This document shows, one piece after another, positions 6,312-13,599 of a stretch of 20,638 nt of DNA; position 1 is the stretch's first letter, and each line of letters opens with the position of its first letter. The notes under the pieces were generated by a model. The model was not told the DNA's origin and ran no database searches. It saw nothing but the letters and a program-made list of their open reading frames with translations. The translations under genes and the position numbers were made by a program. The stretch comes from Flavobacterium psychrophilum (GTDB taxonomy: Bacteria; Bacteroidota; Bacteroidia; Flavobacteriales; Flavobacteriaceae): positions 1 to 20,638 of the forward strand of contig CAMBHH010000038.1 of assembly GCA_945866505.1 (NCBI GenBank), written 5' to 3'.

Positions 6312-6352
6312 ATTAATTGTAATTTAATAGTGTTCTTCAAAATTTACAAAGA

Positions 6353-7801
6353 TTAACCTACTGAACCTTCAAGTGAAATTTCCAATAACTTCTGTGCTTC
6401 AACTGCAAATTCCATCGGTAATTTGTTCAACACGTCTTTGCTGAAACCGTTTACAATTAAGGCAATGGCTTTTTCTGTTGGAATTCCACGTTGGTTGCAA
6501 TAGAAAACTTGGTCTTCACCAATTTTACTCGTGGTAGCTTCGTGTTCTATTTTTGCCGATGGATTTTTGCTTTCGATATACGGAAAAGTATTGGCGCTGC
6601 AATTATTTCCCATTAATAAGGAATCGCATTGCGAAAAGTTCCTTGCATTGTCTGCATTTGGACCAATTTTTACTAAACCTCTATAACTATTGTGTGATTT
6701 TCCGGCAGAAATTCCTTTGGAAATAATCGTTGATTTGGTGTTTTTGCCAAGGTGAATCATCTTGGTTCCGGTGTCGGCTTGCTGAAAATTAGTTGTTACT
6801 GCAATAGAATAAAATTCGCCCACAGAATTATCTCCTTTTAAAATAACCGATGGATATTTCCAAGTAATCGCGGAACCTGTTTCGACTTGTGTCCAAGATA
6901 TTTTAGCATTTTTTTCGCACAAACCTCTTTTTGTCACAAAATTGAAAACACCGCCTATTCCTTCCTTGTTTCCTGGATACCAGTTTTGTACGGTAGAATA
7001 TTTAATTTCGGCACCATCCAAAGCAATCAATTCAACACAAGCAGCGTGCAATTGATTTTCGTCACGACTTGGTGCGGTGCAACCTTCTAGATAACTTACA
7101 TAACTGCCTTCATCTGCAATCAGCAGTGTTCTTTCAAATTGTCCAGTTCCGGCTTGATTGATACGGAAGTAAGTCGATAATTCCATTGGACAATGAACCC
7201 CTTTCGGAATATAACAAAAACTTCCATCTGAGAAAACTGCCGAATTTAAAGCGGCATAGAAGTTGTCTTTTTGCGGAATAACAGTACCAAGATATTTTCG
7301 GACTAATTCTGGATGTTCTTTAATTGCTTCGGAAATACTCATAAAGATAATTCCTTTTTCGCCCAATGTTTTCTTAAACGTTGTCGCTACCGATACAGAA
7401 TCAACTACAATATCCATAGCGACATTGTTCATCATTTTTTGTTCATCGACAGAGATTCCTAACTTTTTGTACATTTCTAAAAGTTCAGGATCTACATCGT
7501 CCAATGTTTTATTGGGATCGATTGCTTTTGGAGCAGAATAATAGGAAATCGATTGAAAATCAGGCTTGGTATAATGCACATTTGCCCATTCAGGTTCCTT
7601 CATTTGTTCCCAAGCACGAAAAGCCTCGATGCGCCAATCGGTCATCCATTGTGGCTCTTCTTTTCTGTGGGAAATGGCACGAACAATATCCTCGTTCAAA
7701 CCTATAGGGAATGTATCCGATTCTATATCAGTATAAAATCCGTACTCGTATTCTTTGGTTTCAAGTTCGACTCTTAAATGGTCTTCGGTGTATTTGCTCA
7801 T
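6353..7801 (-). CDS. sufB: SufB, core scaffold of the SufBCD iron-sulfur assembly complex
   Basis: 482 residues, the normal SufB length. SufB receives sulfur and forms the nascent Fe-S cluster with SufC and SufD. Typical segments are the N-terminal [23 protein letters not shown], the central [46 protein letters not shown], and the C-terminal [39 protein letters not shown] followed by [13 protein letters not shown]. Conserved cysteines are present in these blocks. It is separated from the sufA-like gene by the S23 cassette and from sufC by the toxin-antitoxin pair, although in related bacteria these genes are normally directly adjacent. The frame is intact. Confidence 0.97.
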   Translation of the reverse strand: MSKYTEDHLRVELETKEYEYGFYTDIESDTFPIGLNEDIVRAISHRKEEPQWMTDWRIEAFRAWEQMKEPEWANVHYTKPDFQSISYYSAPKAIDPNKTLDDVDPELLEMYKKLGISVDEQKMMNNVAMDIVVDSVSVATTFKKTLGEKGIIFMSISEAIKEHPELVRKYLGTVIPQKDNFYAALNSAVFSDGSFCYIPKGVHCPMELSTYFRINQAGTGQFERTLLIADEGSYVSYLEGCTAPSRDENQLHAACVELIALDGAEIKYSTVQNWYPGNKEGIGGVFNFVTKRGLCEKNAKISWTQVETGSAITWKYPSVILKGDNSVGEFYSIAVTTNFQQADTGTKMIHLGKNTKSTIISKGISAGKSHNSYRGLVKIGPNADNARNFSQCDSLLMGNNCSANTFPYIESKNPSAKIEHEATTSKIGEDQVFYCNQRGIPTEKAIALIVNGFSKDVLNKLPMEFAVEAQKLLEISLEGSVG

Positions 7802-7810
7802 TTAATTATT

Positions 7811-7844
7811 AAATTTAAAGATTAAAAAATTCAAAGATTGAACG
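7811..7844 (+). repeat. Inverted repeat arm, 3' side of the S23 gene
   Basis: 34 bp, A/T-rich, directly after the S23 stop codon. It is the reverse complement of 8217-8250 with four mismatches (arm positions 9, 14, 26 and 33). Confidence 0.8.
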
Positions 7845-8213
7845 CTAATCTTTAGTATTACTATTTAGGTATTTTATGAAATTCGAAAGGTTTTGAGATA
7901 TTTCAACAATTACATCATAGCAAATTTTAATGCTATCTTGATTACACAACTGCAATTCTGTCGATAATATCAACATATTTCTAACTTCTGCGCAACTGCC
8001 TTTCGAATATTTCAAGTATCTTATAAACTGCCTATTATTATTGTATTCCGAACCCTCAGCAATATTATTTGTAATTGATAAAAACGCTCTTTTTAACTGG
8101 TCTTTAAACCCATATTCTTTATCAAAAGATTTATTATTCAATAATTCAAAAACTAATTTTGTCAAGACTATTCCTTTTTTGTGAACTTCGAATTCTTCAA
8201 ACGATTTTGTCAT
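7845..8213 (-). CDS. Four-helix-bundle protein (S23/IVP family)
   Basis: 122 residues, normal for the family of small four-helix proteins first found encoded by intervening sequences inside 23S rRNA genes. The segment RAFLSITNNIAEGSEY (about residues 43-58) is the family signature (IxxNIAEG), followed by FIRYLKYSKGSCAEVRNML (63-81). The whole protein is predicted helical with no signal peptide or membrane segment. The molecular function of free-standing members is unknown. The gene lies inside the suf operon, co-directional with it, and is tightly bracketed by 34-bp inverted repeats, so it is likely an insertion using the suf transcript and not an iron-sulfur gene. Confidence 0.87.
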   Translation of the reverse strand: MTKSFEEFEVHKKGIVLTKLVFELLNNKSFDKEYGFKDQLKRAFLSITNNIAEGSEYNNNRQFIRYLKYSKGSCAEVRNMLILSTELQLCNQDSIKICYDVIVEISQNLSNFIKYLNSNTKD

Positions 8214-8216
8214 AAT

Positions 8217-8250
8217 CTTTCAATTTTTGAATTTTTGAATCATTAAATTT
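8217..8250 (-). repeat. Inverted repeat arm, 5' side of the S23 gene
   Basis: 34 bp ending 3 bp upstream of the S23 ATG; pairs with 7811-7844 in the transcript at 30 of 34 positions. The arm contains a short internal direct repeat (ATTCAAAA). Simple A/T-rich spacers of this flavour occur elsewhere in such genomes, so part of the similarity could reflect low complexity. Confidence 0.75.
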
Positions 8251-8258
8251 TTCAATTT

Positions 8259-8588
8259 CTAAAGTGAAAACGATTCGCCGCAACCACAAGTTCTGCTCGC
8301 ATTTGGATTATTAAATACAAATCCTTTTCCATTTAATCCACCTGAAAATTCTAATATGGTTCCTGCAAGATAGAGGAACGATTTTTTTTCCACGGCAATT
8401 TTTATATTATTGTCTTCAAAAACTTTATCGTTTTCTCCGATTTGTTTATCGAAAGTCAAGTCATATGACAATCCTGAGCAACCACCAGATTTTACGCCTA
8501 CTCGAACATAATCTTGTGCGGAGTCAAAGCCATCGTCTTTCATCATATCGACAATTTTTTTACTTGCAGATTCAGATACTTGTATCAT
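8259..8588 (-). CDS. sufA: SufA/IscA-type (HesB family) iron-sulfur carrier
   Basis: 109 residues, the normal A-type carrier length. These proteins bind a 2Fe-2S or 4Fe-4S cluster and hand it to target proteins. The three cluster-binding cysteines are in place: C37 in SGGCSG, and C101 and C103 in the C-terminal CGCG. ASKKIVDMM and FNNPNASRTCGCG are family features. It is the first gene of the suf operon, 32 bp downstream of a good promoter, and is followed by the S23 cassette and sufB. The name sufA rests on its place in the operon; by sequence alone iscA or erpA would be possible. Confidence 0.93.
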   Translation of the reverse strand: MIQVSESASKKIVDMMKDDGFDSAQDYVRVGVKSGGCSGLSYDLTFDKQIGENDKVFEDNNIKIAVEKKSFLYLAGTILEFSGGLNGKGFVFNNPNASRTCGCGESFSL

Positions 8589-8619
8589 AACGTTATTTAT
8601 AATTTTTCTAAATAAAGCA

Positions 8620-8651
8620 CAAAGATATTACAATTTAGGCTTGAAGTCAAA
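8620..8651 (-). promoter_or_regulatory. Promoter of the suf operon
   Basis: On the minus strand, TTTG (8648-8651), a 20-nt spacer and TATCTTTG (8620-8627) reproduce the Bacteroidota housekeeping promoter (TTTG, about 20 nt, TAnnTTTG) exactly. The -7 box ends 31 bp upstream of the sufA-like ATG, giving a leader of roughly 25 nt. No IscR- or SufR-like operator could be recognised. Confidence 0.7.
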
Positions 8652-8726
8652 CATCATAACATTTTTATAACTATTATTAGATAGAAAAAGTTGATTTGGC
8701 TTTATAATTAAAGAAATTGTAATCGT

Positions 8727-8734
8727 TAACTTTG
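8727..8734 (+). promoter_or_regulatory. -7-like element for the MBL-fold hydrolase gene
   Basis: TAACTTTG matches TAnnTTTG and lies 26 bp before the ATG at 8761, divergent from the suf promoter. The -33 region offers only TTTA (8701-8704) at a 22-nt spacing, so the upstream box is weak. Confidence 0.45.
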
Positions 8735-8760
8735 TTTATAATTCAATATTAAAACAGTCT

Positions 8761-9621
8761 ATGAAACTCTACCCAATAGAAACAGGCAATTTTAAACTCG
8801 ATGGCGGAGCAATGTTTGGCGTTGTGCCAAAAACCATTTGGAACAAAACTAATCCTGCAGATGCAAGCAATTTAATTGACCTAGCTGCCAGATGTTTGCT
8901 GATTGAAGACGGAAATCGATTGATTTTGATTGACAACGGAATGGGTAACAAGCAATCAGAGAAGTTTTTTGGTTATTATTTCCTTTGGGGAAACCATTCT
9001 TTGGATAAATCTTTGGAAAAACACGGATTCCATCGCGATGATATCACTGATGTTTTTTTGACACATTTGCATTTTGACCATTGTGGCGGAAGTGTGCAAT
9101 GGAATGCAGACAAAACAGGGTACGAAGTTGTATTTAAAAATGCCAAATATTGGACCAATGAAAACCATTGGGAATGGGCGACAAAACCCAATCTTCGTGA
9201 AAAAGCATCTTTTCTATCTGAAAATATTTTACCAATTCAAGAAAGCGGACAACTGAATTTTTTGAAACTTCCAAAGGCTGATTTTGTTGAAAAATCGGAA
9301 CTTGATTTTGGAATTTTCTTTGTAAATGGTCACACTGAGAAAATGATGATTCCGCACATTCAATATCAGGATAAAACCATTGTTTTTTGTGCAGATTTAA
9401 TCCCTACTGTGGGACATTTGCCATTGCCTTATGTTATGGGTTATGACACAAGACCACTATTGACAATGCCGGAAAAGTCTAAATTCCTGAATGCCGCAGC
9501 CGAAAATGGTTATTATTTGTTCTTAGAACACGATGCACACAACGAAATCATCACTGTCGAACAAACGGAAAGAGGCATTCGATTGAAAGAAGTTTTTAAA
9601 AGCGCGGATGTATTTAAATAA
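8761..9621 (+). CDS. Metallo-beta-lactamase-fold hydrolase (lactonase-like group)
   Basis: 286 residues. The zinc motif HxHxDH is THLHFDHCGG (H102, H104, D106, H107), with further ligands H191 in VNGHTEKM, bridging D212 in FCADLIP, and H258 or H260 in LEHDAH. The order and spacing fit the MBL-fold group that includes N-acyl homoserine lactonases and related cytoplasmic hydrolases (LIDNGMGN at 56-63, HTEKM, ADLIPT). No signal peptide is seen. The substrate cannot be inferred; a quorum-quenching role would be speculation. The gene is divergent from suf and followed 71 bp downstream by the subtilase gene. Confidence 0.88.
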   Translation: MKLYPIETGNFKLDGGAMFGVVPKTIWNKTNPADASNLIDLAARCLLIEDGNRLILIDNGMGNKQSEKFFGYYFLWGNHSLDKSLEKHGFHRDDITDVFLTHLHFDHCGGSVQWNADKTGYEVVFKNAKYWTNENHWEWATKPNLREKASFLSENILPIQESGQLNFLKLPKADFVEKSELDFGIFFVNGHTEKMMIPHIQYQDKTIVFCADLIPTVGHLPLPYVMGYDTRPLLTMPEKSKFLNAAAENGYYLFLEHDAHNEIITVEQTERGIRLKEVFKSADVFK

Positions 9622-9632
9622 TGTTAATTTTC

Positions 9633-9662
9633 TTTCGATATGTAACAAAATTGATATTTTTA
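9633..9662 (+). promoter_or_regulatory. Weak promoter candidate for the subtilase gene
   Basis: TTTC (9633-9636), an 18-nt spacer and TATTTTTA (9655-9662) each differ from the Bacteroidota consensus by one base. It lies 30 bp before the ATG at 9693 and downstream of the earlier in-frame ATG at 9621, which supports 9693 as the true start. Confidence 0.3.
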
Positions 9663-9692
9663 CATCAAATTTTAACTTTTTTAAAAAAATCT

Positions 9693-11312
9693 ATGAACAA
9701 TTTAAAATCTATTTTCCTATCTAGCTTTGCAATAGTAGTATTAGCGGGATGTGGAGTTTCAAAAAACTTGTCTAACGGCGCTGCTTTGATGATTCAAGCG
9801 CCAGTAAATGTTCAAAAAAAATCACCTCTTGCAGCAGTTGAATTAAACCGTTGGAGTCATTTAGATATTATAAAAGACACGATTCCCGGAATGAGTGTAG
9901 ATAAAGCTTACGCTGAATTGTTGAAAGATAAGAAAGGCAAAAAAGTAATCGTTGCAATAGTAGATTCGGGTGTCGATATTGAACACGAAGATTTAAAAGC
10001 AGTTATTTGGACTAATAAAAAAGAAATCGCTGGCAACGGAATTGACGATGATAAAAACGGATACATTGATGATATTCACGGATGGAATTTTCTTGGCAAC
10101 ATCACCAAAGAAAATGCAGAATACGAAAGAATAATTGCCAGCAAAGAACTTGTTGATGATGCTACTTATCAAGAAGCAAAGGCTTTGAACGATAAAAACA
10201 TTGTAAAATCAACAAACGGAAAAGTTCGTTTAGAAGAAATGAGTACTGACGCCAATAATGCCGATGTGGTTTTGACCAAATATTTTGGCAAACCAAACTA
10301 TACCATCGAAGAAGTAAAAGCGATTAATTCACAAGATGCTGAAATTACAAAAAGTATAGCGATGATGCAGCGTGTAAATTCTTTTGGAATGACCGTGCCT
10401 GAATTTAAAATAGCATTACAAAAAGAACTCGATGGGTACATTAAAGTCATTAACGGCGATAATCTTAAAACGAATTATAGAAAAGTTGTAGGCGATAATC
10501 CAGAAGATATCACCGATACAAAATACGGCAACAACAATGTTATGGGACCAGACAAAGAAGAAATTCTTCACGGAACTCACGTTGCAGGAATTGTGGCTCA
10601 AGTGAGATACAACGGATTAGGCGGAGACGGAATTGCGAATAATGTCGAAATTCTTACTGTTCGTGCTGTGCCAGATGGTGATGAGTACGACAAAGACATT
10701 GCTCTTGGTATTCGTTATGCCGTTGATAATGGTGCAAAAGTAATTAACGGAAGTTTTGGAAAAAGCTTTTCTCCACACAAACAATGGGTTTACGATGCTA
10801 TAAAATATGCCGAAAAGAAAGATGTTTTAATCGTTCATGCCGCAGGAAATGATGCAAAAGATATTGATTATGCTAATAATTATCCAAACGACTCTGATGA
10901 CAAAAAAACAGAATTTGCCGATAATTTAATCACCATTGGAGCATTGAATTATGAATATGGAAATAAAGTGGTTGCGAGATTTTCAAACTTTGGAAAACTT
11001 AATGTTGACGTTTTTGCTCCAGGAGTTAAAATTTATGCTAGTACACCAAGCAACACCTATAAATTATTGCAAGGAACATCAATGGCTTCCCCAAACGTGG
11101 CAGGAGTTGCTGCATTAATTCGTTCATACTACCCCAAACTATCCGCTAAGCAAGTGAAACACATTTTGATGGATTCTGGAGTTGCAATCACAACTGATGT
11201 TATTGTGGCAGGAAAAACAAATGACGTTCGTCCTTTTGCCAATTTATCTCAATCTGGAAAAATTGTCAATGCTTACAATGCACTGTTAATGGCTGAAAAA
11301 ATGTCTAAATAA
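9693..11312 (+). CDS. S8 family serine peptidase (subtilase), predicted lipoprotein
   Basis: 539 residues from the ATG at 9693. An in-frame ATG at 9621 overlaps the previous stop codon and would bury the signal peptide, so it is rejected. The N-terminus ends in the lipobox LAGC (C20), so the enzyme is probably anchored in the cell envelope. The subtilase catalytic triad is present: D91 in IVDSGVD, H293 in LHGTHVAG and S463 in GTSMASPNVAG, with the oxyanion-hole N386 in AAGN. The distance from Asp to His (about 200 residues) is much longer than the 30-60 of classical subtilisins. The extra region (about 135-285) is charged and probably an inserted helical module; from memory such large inserts occur in Bacteroidota S8 lipoproteins. 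It is followed by an M1 peptidase 65 bp downstream on the same strand. Confidence 0.93.
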   Translation: MNNLKSIFLSSFAIVVLAGCGVSKNLSNGAALMIQAPVNVQKKSPLAAVELNRWSHLDIIKDTIPGMSVDKAYAELLKDKKGKKVIVAIVDSGVDIEHEDLKAVIWTNKKEIAGNGIDDDKNGYIDDIHGWNFLGNITKENAEYERIIASKELVDDATYQEAKALNDKNIVKSTNGKVRLEEMSTDANNADVVLTKYFGKPNYTIEEVKAINSQDAEITKSIAMMQRVNSFGMTVPEFKIALQKELDGYIKVINGDNLKTNYRKVVGDNPEDITDTKYGNNNVMGPDKEEILHGTHVAGIVAQVRYNGLGGDGIANNVEILTVRAVPDGDEYDKDIALGIRYAVDNGAKVINGSFGKSFSPHKQWVYDAIKYAEKKDVLIVHAAGNDAKDIDYANNYPNDSDDKKTEFADNLITIGALNYEYGNKVVARFSNFGKLNVDVFAPGVKIYASTPSNTYKLLQGTSMASPNVAGVAALIRSYYPKLSAKQVKHILMDSGVAITTDVIVAGKTNDVRPFANLSQSGKIVNAYNALLMAEKMSK

Positions 11313-11377
11313 TAAAAATTAATTTTAATTTTTAAATGGATAGTGATAAAACTCTTCCATTTTCTGTTTTATCAATT

Positions 11378-13246
11378 ATGAAAAAATTTATCTTATCTTC
11401 AATTATTTTCCTAAGTTTTGGAAGTCTTTTGGCCCAAAGTTCAAGTTATTGGCAACAACAGGTCGATTATAAAATGGACGTTGTGATGAATGTCAAAAAT
11501 TACCAATATAAAGGCAAGCAGGAATTAGTTTATACCAATAATTCGCCCGACACCTTAAAACGTGTTTTTTATCATTTGTACAATAATGCGTTTCAGCCTG
11601 GAAGCGAAATGGATGCTCGACTTCAAACCATCAAAGACCCTGATGCTAGAATGGTCAACAAAATGAAGGAAAGCCGAATCAAAACCTTGAAGTCTGACGA
11701 AATTGGCTACTTGAACATTTCAAATTTCAAGCAAGACGGAAAAATTGCCATTGCCAAAACTGTCGGAACAATTCTTGAAGTAACTTTAGCAAAACCCATC
11801 TTACCCAAATCAAAAACGACTTTTACCTTAGATTTTGATGGACAAGTTCCTATTCAAATTCGTCGTTCAGGTAGAAATAATGCTGAGGGAATCGAATTGT
11901 CAATGGCGCAATGGTATCCAAAAATAGCCGAATTTGATTTCGAAGGGTGGCACGCAGATCCCTATATTGCAAGAGAATTTCACGGAGTTTGGGGCAATTT
12001 TGATGTTAAAATCACGATTGACGCAGCATATGTTTTGGGAGGTTCAGGCTATTTAAAAAACACGAATAAAATAGGTCACGGTTATCAAGGCGCTGGAAGC
12101 GATGTAGTTTATCCTAAGAATACTAAAACCCTAACTTGGCATTTTAATGCGCCAATGGTGCACGATTTTACTTGGGCTGCAGACAAAAATTATCTTCACG
12201 ATGTAGTCAAAGGACCCAATAATGTCGATTTGCATTTTCTCTACAAAAACAATCCAAAAATCATCGATAACTGGAAGGCTTTACAGCCAATGATGGTAAA
12301 AGTTATGGATTTTTACAACAAGACGGTTGGTGATTATCCATACAAACAATATTCATTTATTCAAGGGGGCGATGGCGGAATGGAATATGCGATGTGCACT
12401 TTGATACTTGGAGAAGGGACAATGGAAGGACTTTTAGGTGTTGCAACTCACGAATTGGGCCATTCGTGGTTTCAACATATTTTAGCTTCTAATGAGAGTA
12501 AAAATCCCTGGATGGACGAAGGATTTACCTCCTATATTGAAGATTTGGCAATTAATGAATTAGCCGAAAAAAAGAAGGAAAATCCTTTTGAGTCAGCTTA
12601 TAAAGGGTATTATAAATTGGTAGCATCAGGAAAAGAACAGCCACAAACGACACACTCAGATCGATATAATGAAAATATGCCTTATAGTATATCATCCTAT
12701 TCCAAAGGAGAAATTTTCTTGGCACAATTAGAATATGTGATTGGAAAAGATAATTTAACTAAAACACTAAAAAAATATTATCAGGATTTCAAATTTAAAC
12801 ATCCTACGCCGAACGATATAAAAAGAACTGCAGAACGTGTTTCAGGAGCTAATTTAGATTGGTATTTAACGGATTGGACTAAAACTACCAACGTAATAGA
12901 TTACGGTATAAAAGAAGTAGTTAATACTACTGATTATGTTATAGGAGAAAAAACAACAATCGTGTTAGAACGAATAGGTCGAATGCCAATGCCAATCGAT
13001 GTTTTAGTAGAGTATACTGATGGTTCTAAAGAAAGTTTTTATATTCCGTTGCTCATGATGAGTTTTGAGAAAGACAATCAAAATCCTGCAATAAATAGAA
13101 CAGTTTTAAAGGATTGGGCGTGGGCATTTCCTACGTATGAATTTACCATTGCACAAAATATTACCAAAATCAAAAAAATAACCATCGATCCAAGCGGATT
13201 AATGGCCGATGTGAAACAGGTGGATAATATTTATGAGATAAAATAA
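11378..13246 (+). CDS. Secreted M1 family metallopeptidase (aminopeptidase N-like)
   Basis: 622 residues from the ATG at 11378, where a clear signal peptide begins (MKKFILSSIIFLSFGSLLAQ); the in-frame ATG at 11336 would add 14 polar residues before it. The gluzincin site is HELGH (H358, E359, H362) with the third ligand E381 exactly 18 residues later in NPWMDEGF, the M1 pattern HExxH-18-E. The substrate-binding exopeptidase motif is GGMEY (333-337) in place of the common GAMEN. The likely transition-state tyrosine is Y441 in SYSKGE. The N-terminal part (about 25-250) is the beta-rich M1 domain. Probably periplasmic, trimming N-terminal residues from peptides. It could work with the subtilase upstream in protein breakdown, but this is only by context. 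Confidence 0.92.
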   Translation: MKKFILSSIIFLSFGSLLAQSSSYWQQQVDYKMDVVMNVKNYQYKGKQELVYTNNSPDTLKRVFYHLYNNAFQPGSEMDARLQTIKDPDARMVNKMKESRIKTLKSDEIGYLNISNFKQDGKIAIAKTVGTILEVTLAKPILPKSKTTFTLDFDGQVPIQIRRSGRNNAEGIELSMAQWYPKIAEFDFEGWHADPYIAREFHGVWGNFDVKITIDAAYVLGGSGYLKNTNKIGHGYQGAGSDVVYPKNTKTLTWHFNAPMVHDFTWAADKNYLHDVVKGPNNVDLHFLYKNNPKIIDNWKALQPMMVKVMDFYNKTVGDYPYKQYSFIQGGDGGMEYAMCTLILGEGTMEGLLGVATHELGHSWFQHILASNESKNPWMDEGFTSYIEDLAINELAEKKKENPFESAYKGYYKLVASGKEQPQTTHSDRYNENMPYSISSYSKGEIFLAQLEYVIGKDNLTKTLKKYYQDFKFKHPTPNDIKRTAERVSGANLDWYLTDWTKTTNVIDYGIKEVVNTTDYVIGEKTTIVLERIGRMPMPIDVLVEYTDGSKESFYIPLLMMSFEKDNQNPAINRTVLKDWAWAFPTYEFTIAQNITKIKKITIDPSGLMADVKQVDNIYEIK

Positions 13247-13599
13247 TAATGGACTATCTCTTAGAAATAAGCCTTAATTTTACAGCTAATATAATTCGAT
13301 GAAATTGAAATTATAGTTTTTTATGACTAAATAGCTCTTTACGGCGATGTTCTATATTTTTTTCAATTCACGAATCAAATTCTAATTAACCTACTGTTAA
13401 TTTGTAAATAATTAACACAATTGGTATAAATTAGTATATTTACAAAAAGTTATTGGTCTATCGATTTTTCTTTTTCTTGTAAAAATTGAGGAGTTTTTGT
13501 GCATTAATTTATTGAACCAGGGATAAATAGATTAATCCATATTAAGATTTATATTTACCAATATCATAGCTGTAGATAAAGTTATAAAACCTTCAACTT
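13247..13599. other. Gene-free spacer ahead of the M43 protease gene
   Basis: 353 bp of A/T-rich DNA without a credible ORF, RNA gene or strong hairpin. Two copies of TATATTTA (13435-13442 and 13550-13557) come within one base of the -7 consensus TAnnTTTG, but neither has a convincing TTTG at the right distance. The second is 43 bp before the protease ATG. No terminator is obvious after the M1 gene. Confidence 0.6.

Larger units (their letters stand above)
7811..8250 (-). mobile_element. Putative S23/four-helix-bundle cassette bounded by inverted repeats
   Basis: A 440-bp unit consists of two 34-bp imperfect inverted repeats (7811-7844 and 8217-8250; 30 of 34 positions identical) with a single four-helix-bundle gene filling the space between them. 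It sits in the sufA-sufB gap. Without it the two suf genes would be separated by 8 plus 9 bp, a normal operon spacing. No transposase is encoded. Mobility is inferred, not shown. Confidence 0.5.

Noticed and set aside
9621..9692. Upstream start for the S8 peptidase.
   Set aside because: It would put 24 residues ahead of a normal lipoprotein signal and overlaps the preceding stop codon.
11313..11345. AAAATTAATTTT-type palindromes after the subtilase gene as a terminator.
   Set aside because: Only A-T pairs and no G-C stem; such sequence is expected by chance in this A/T-rich DNA.
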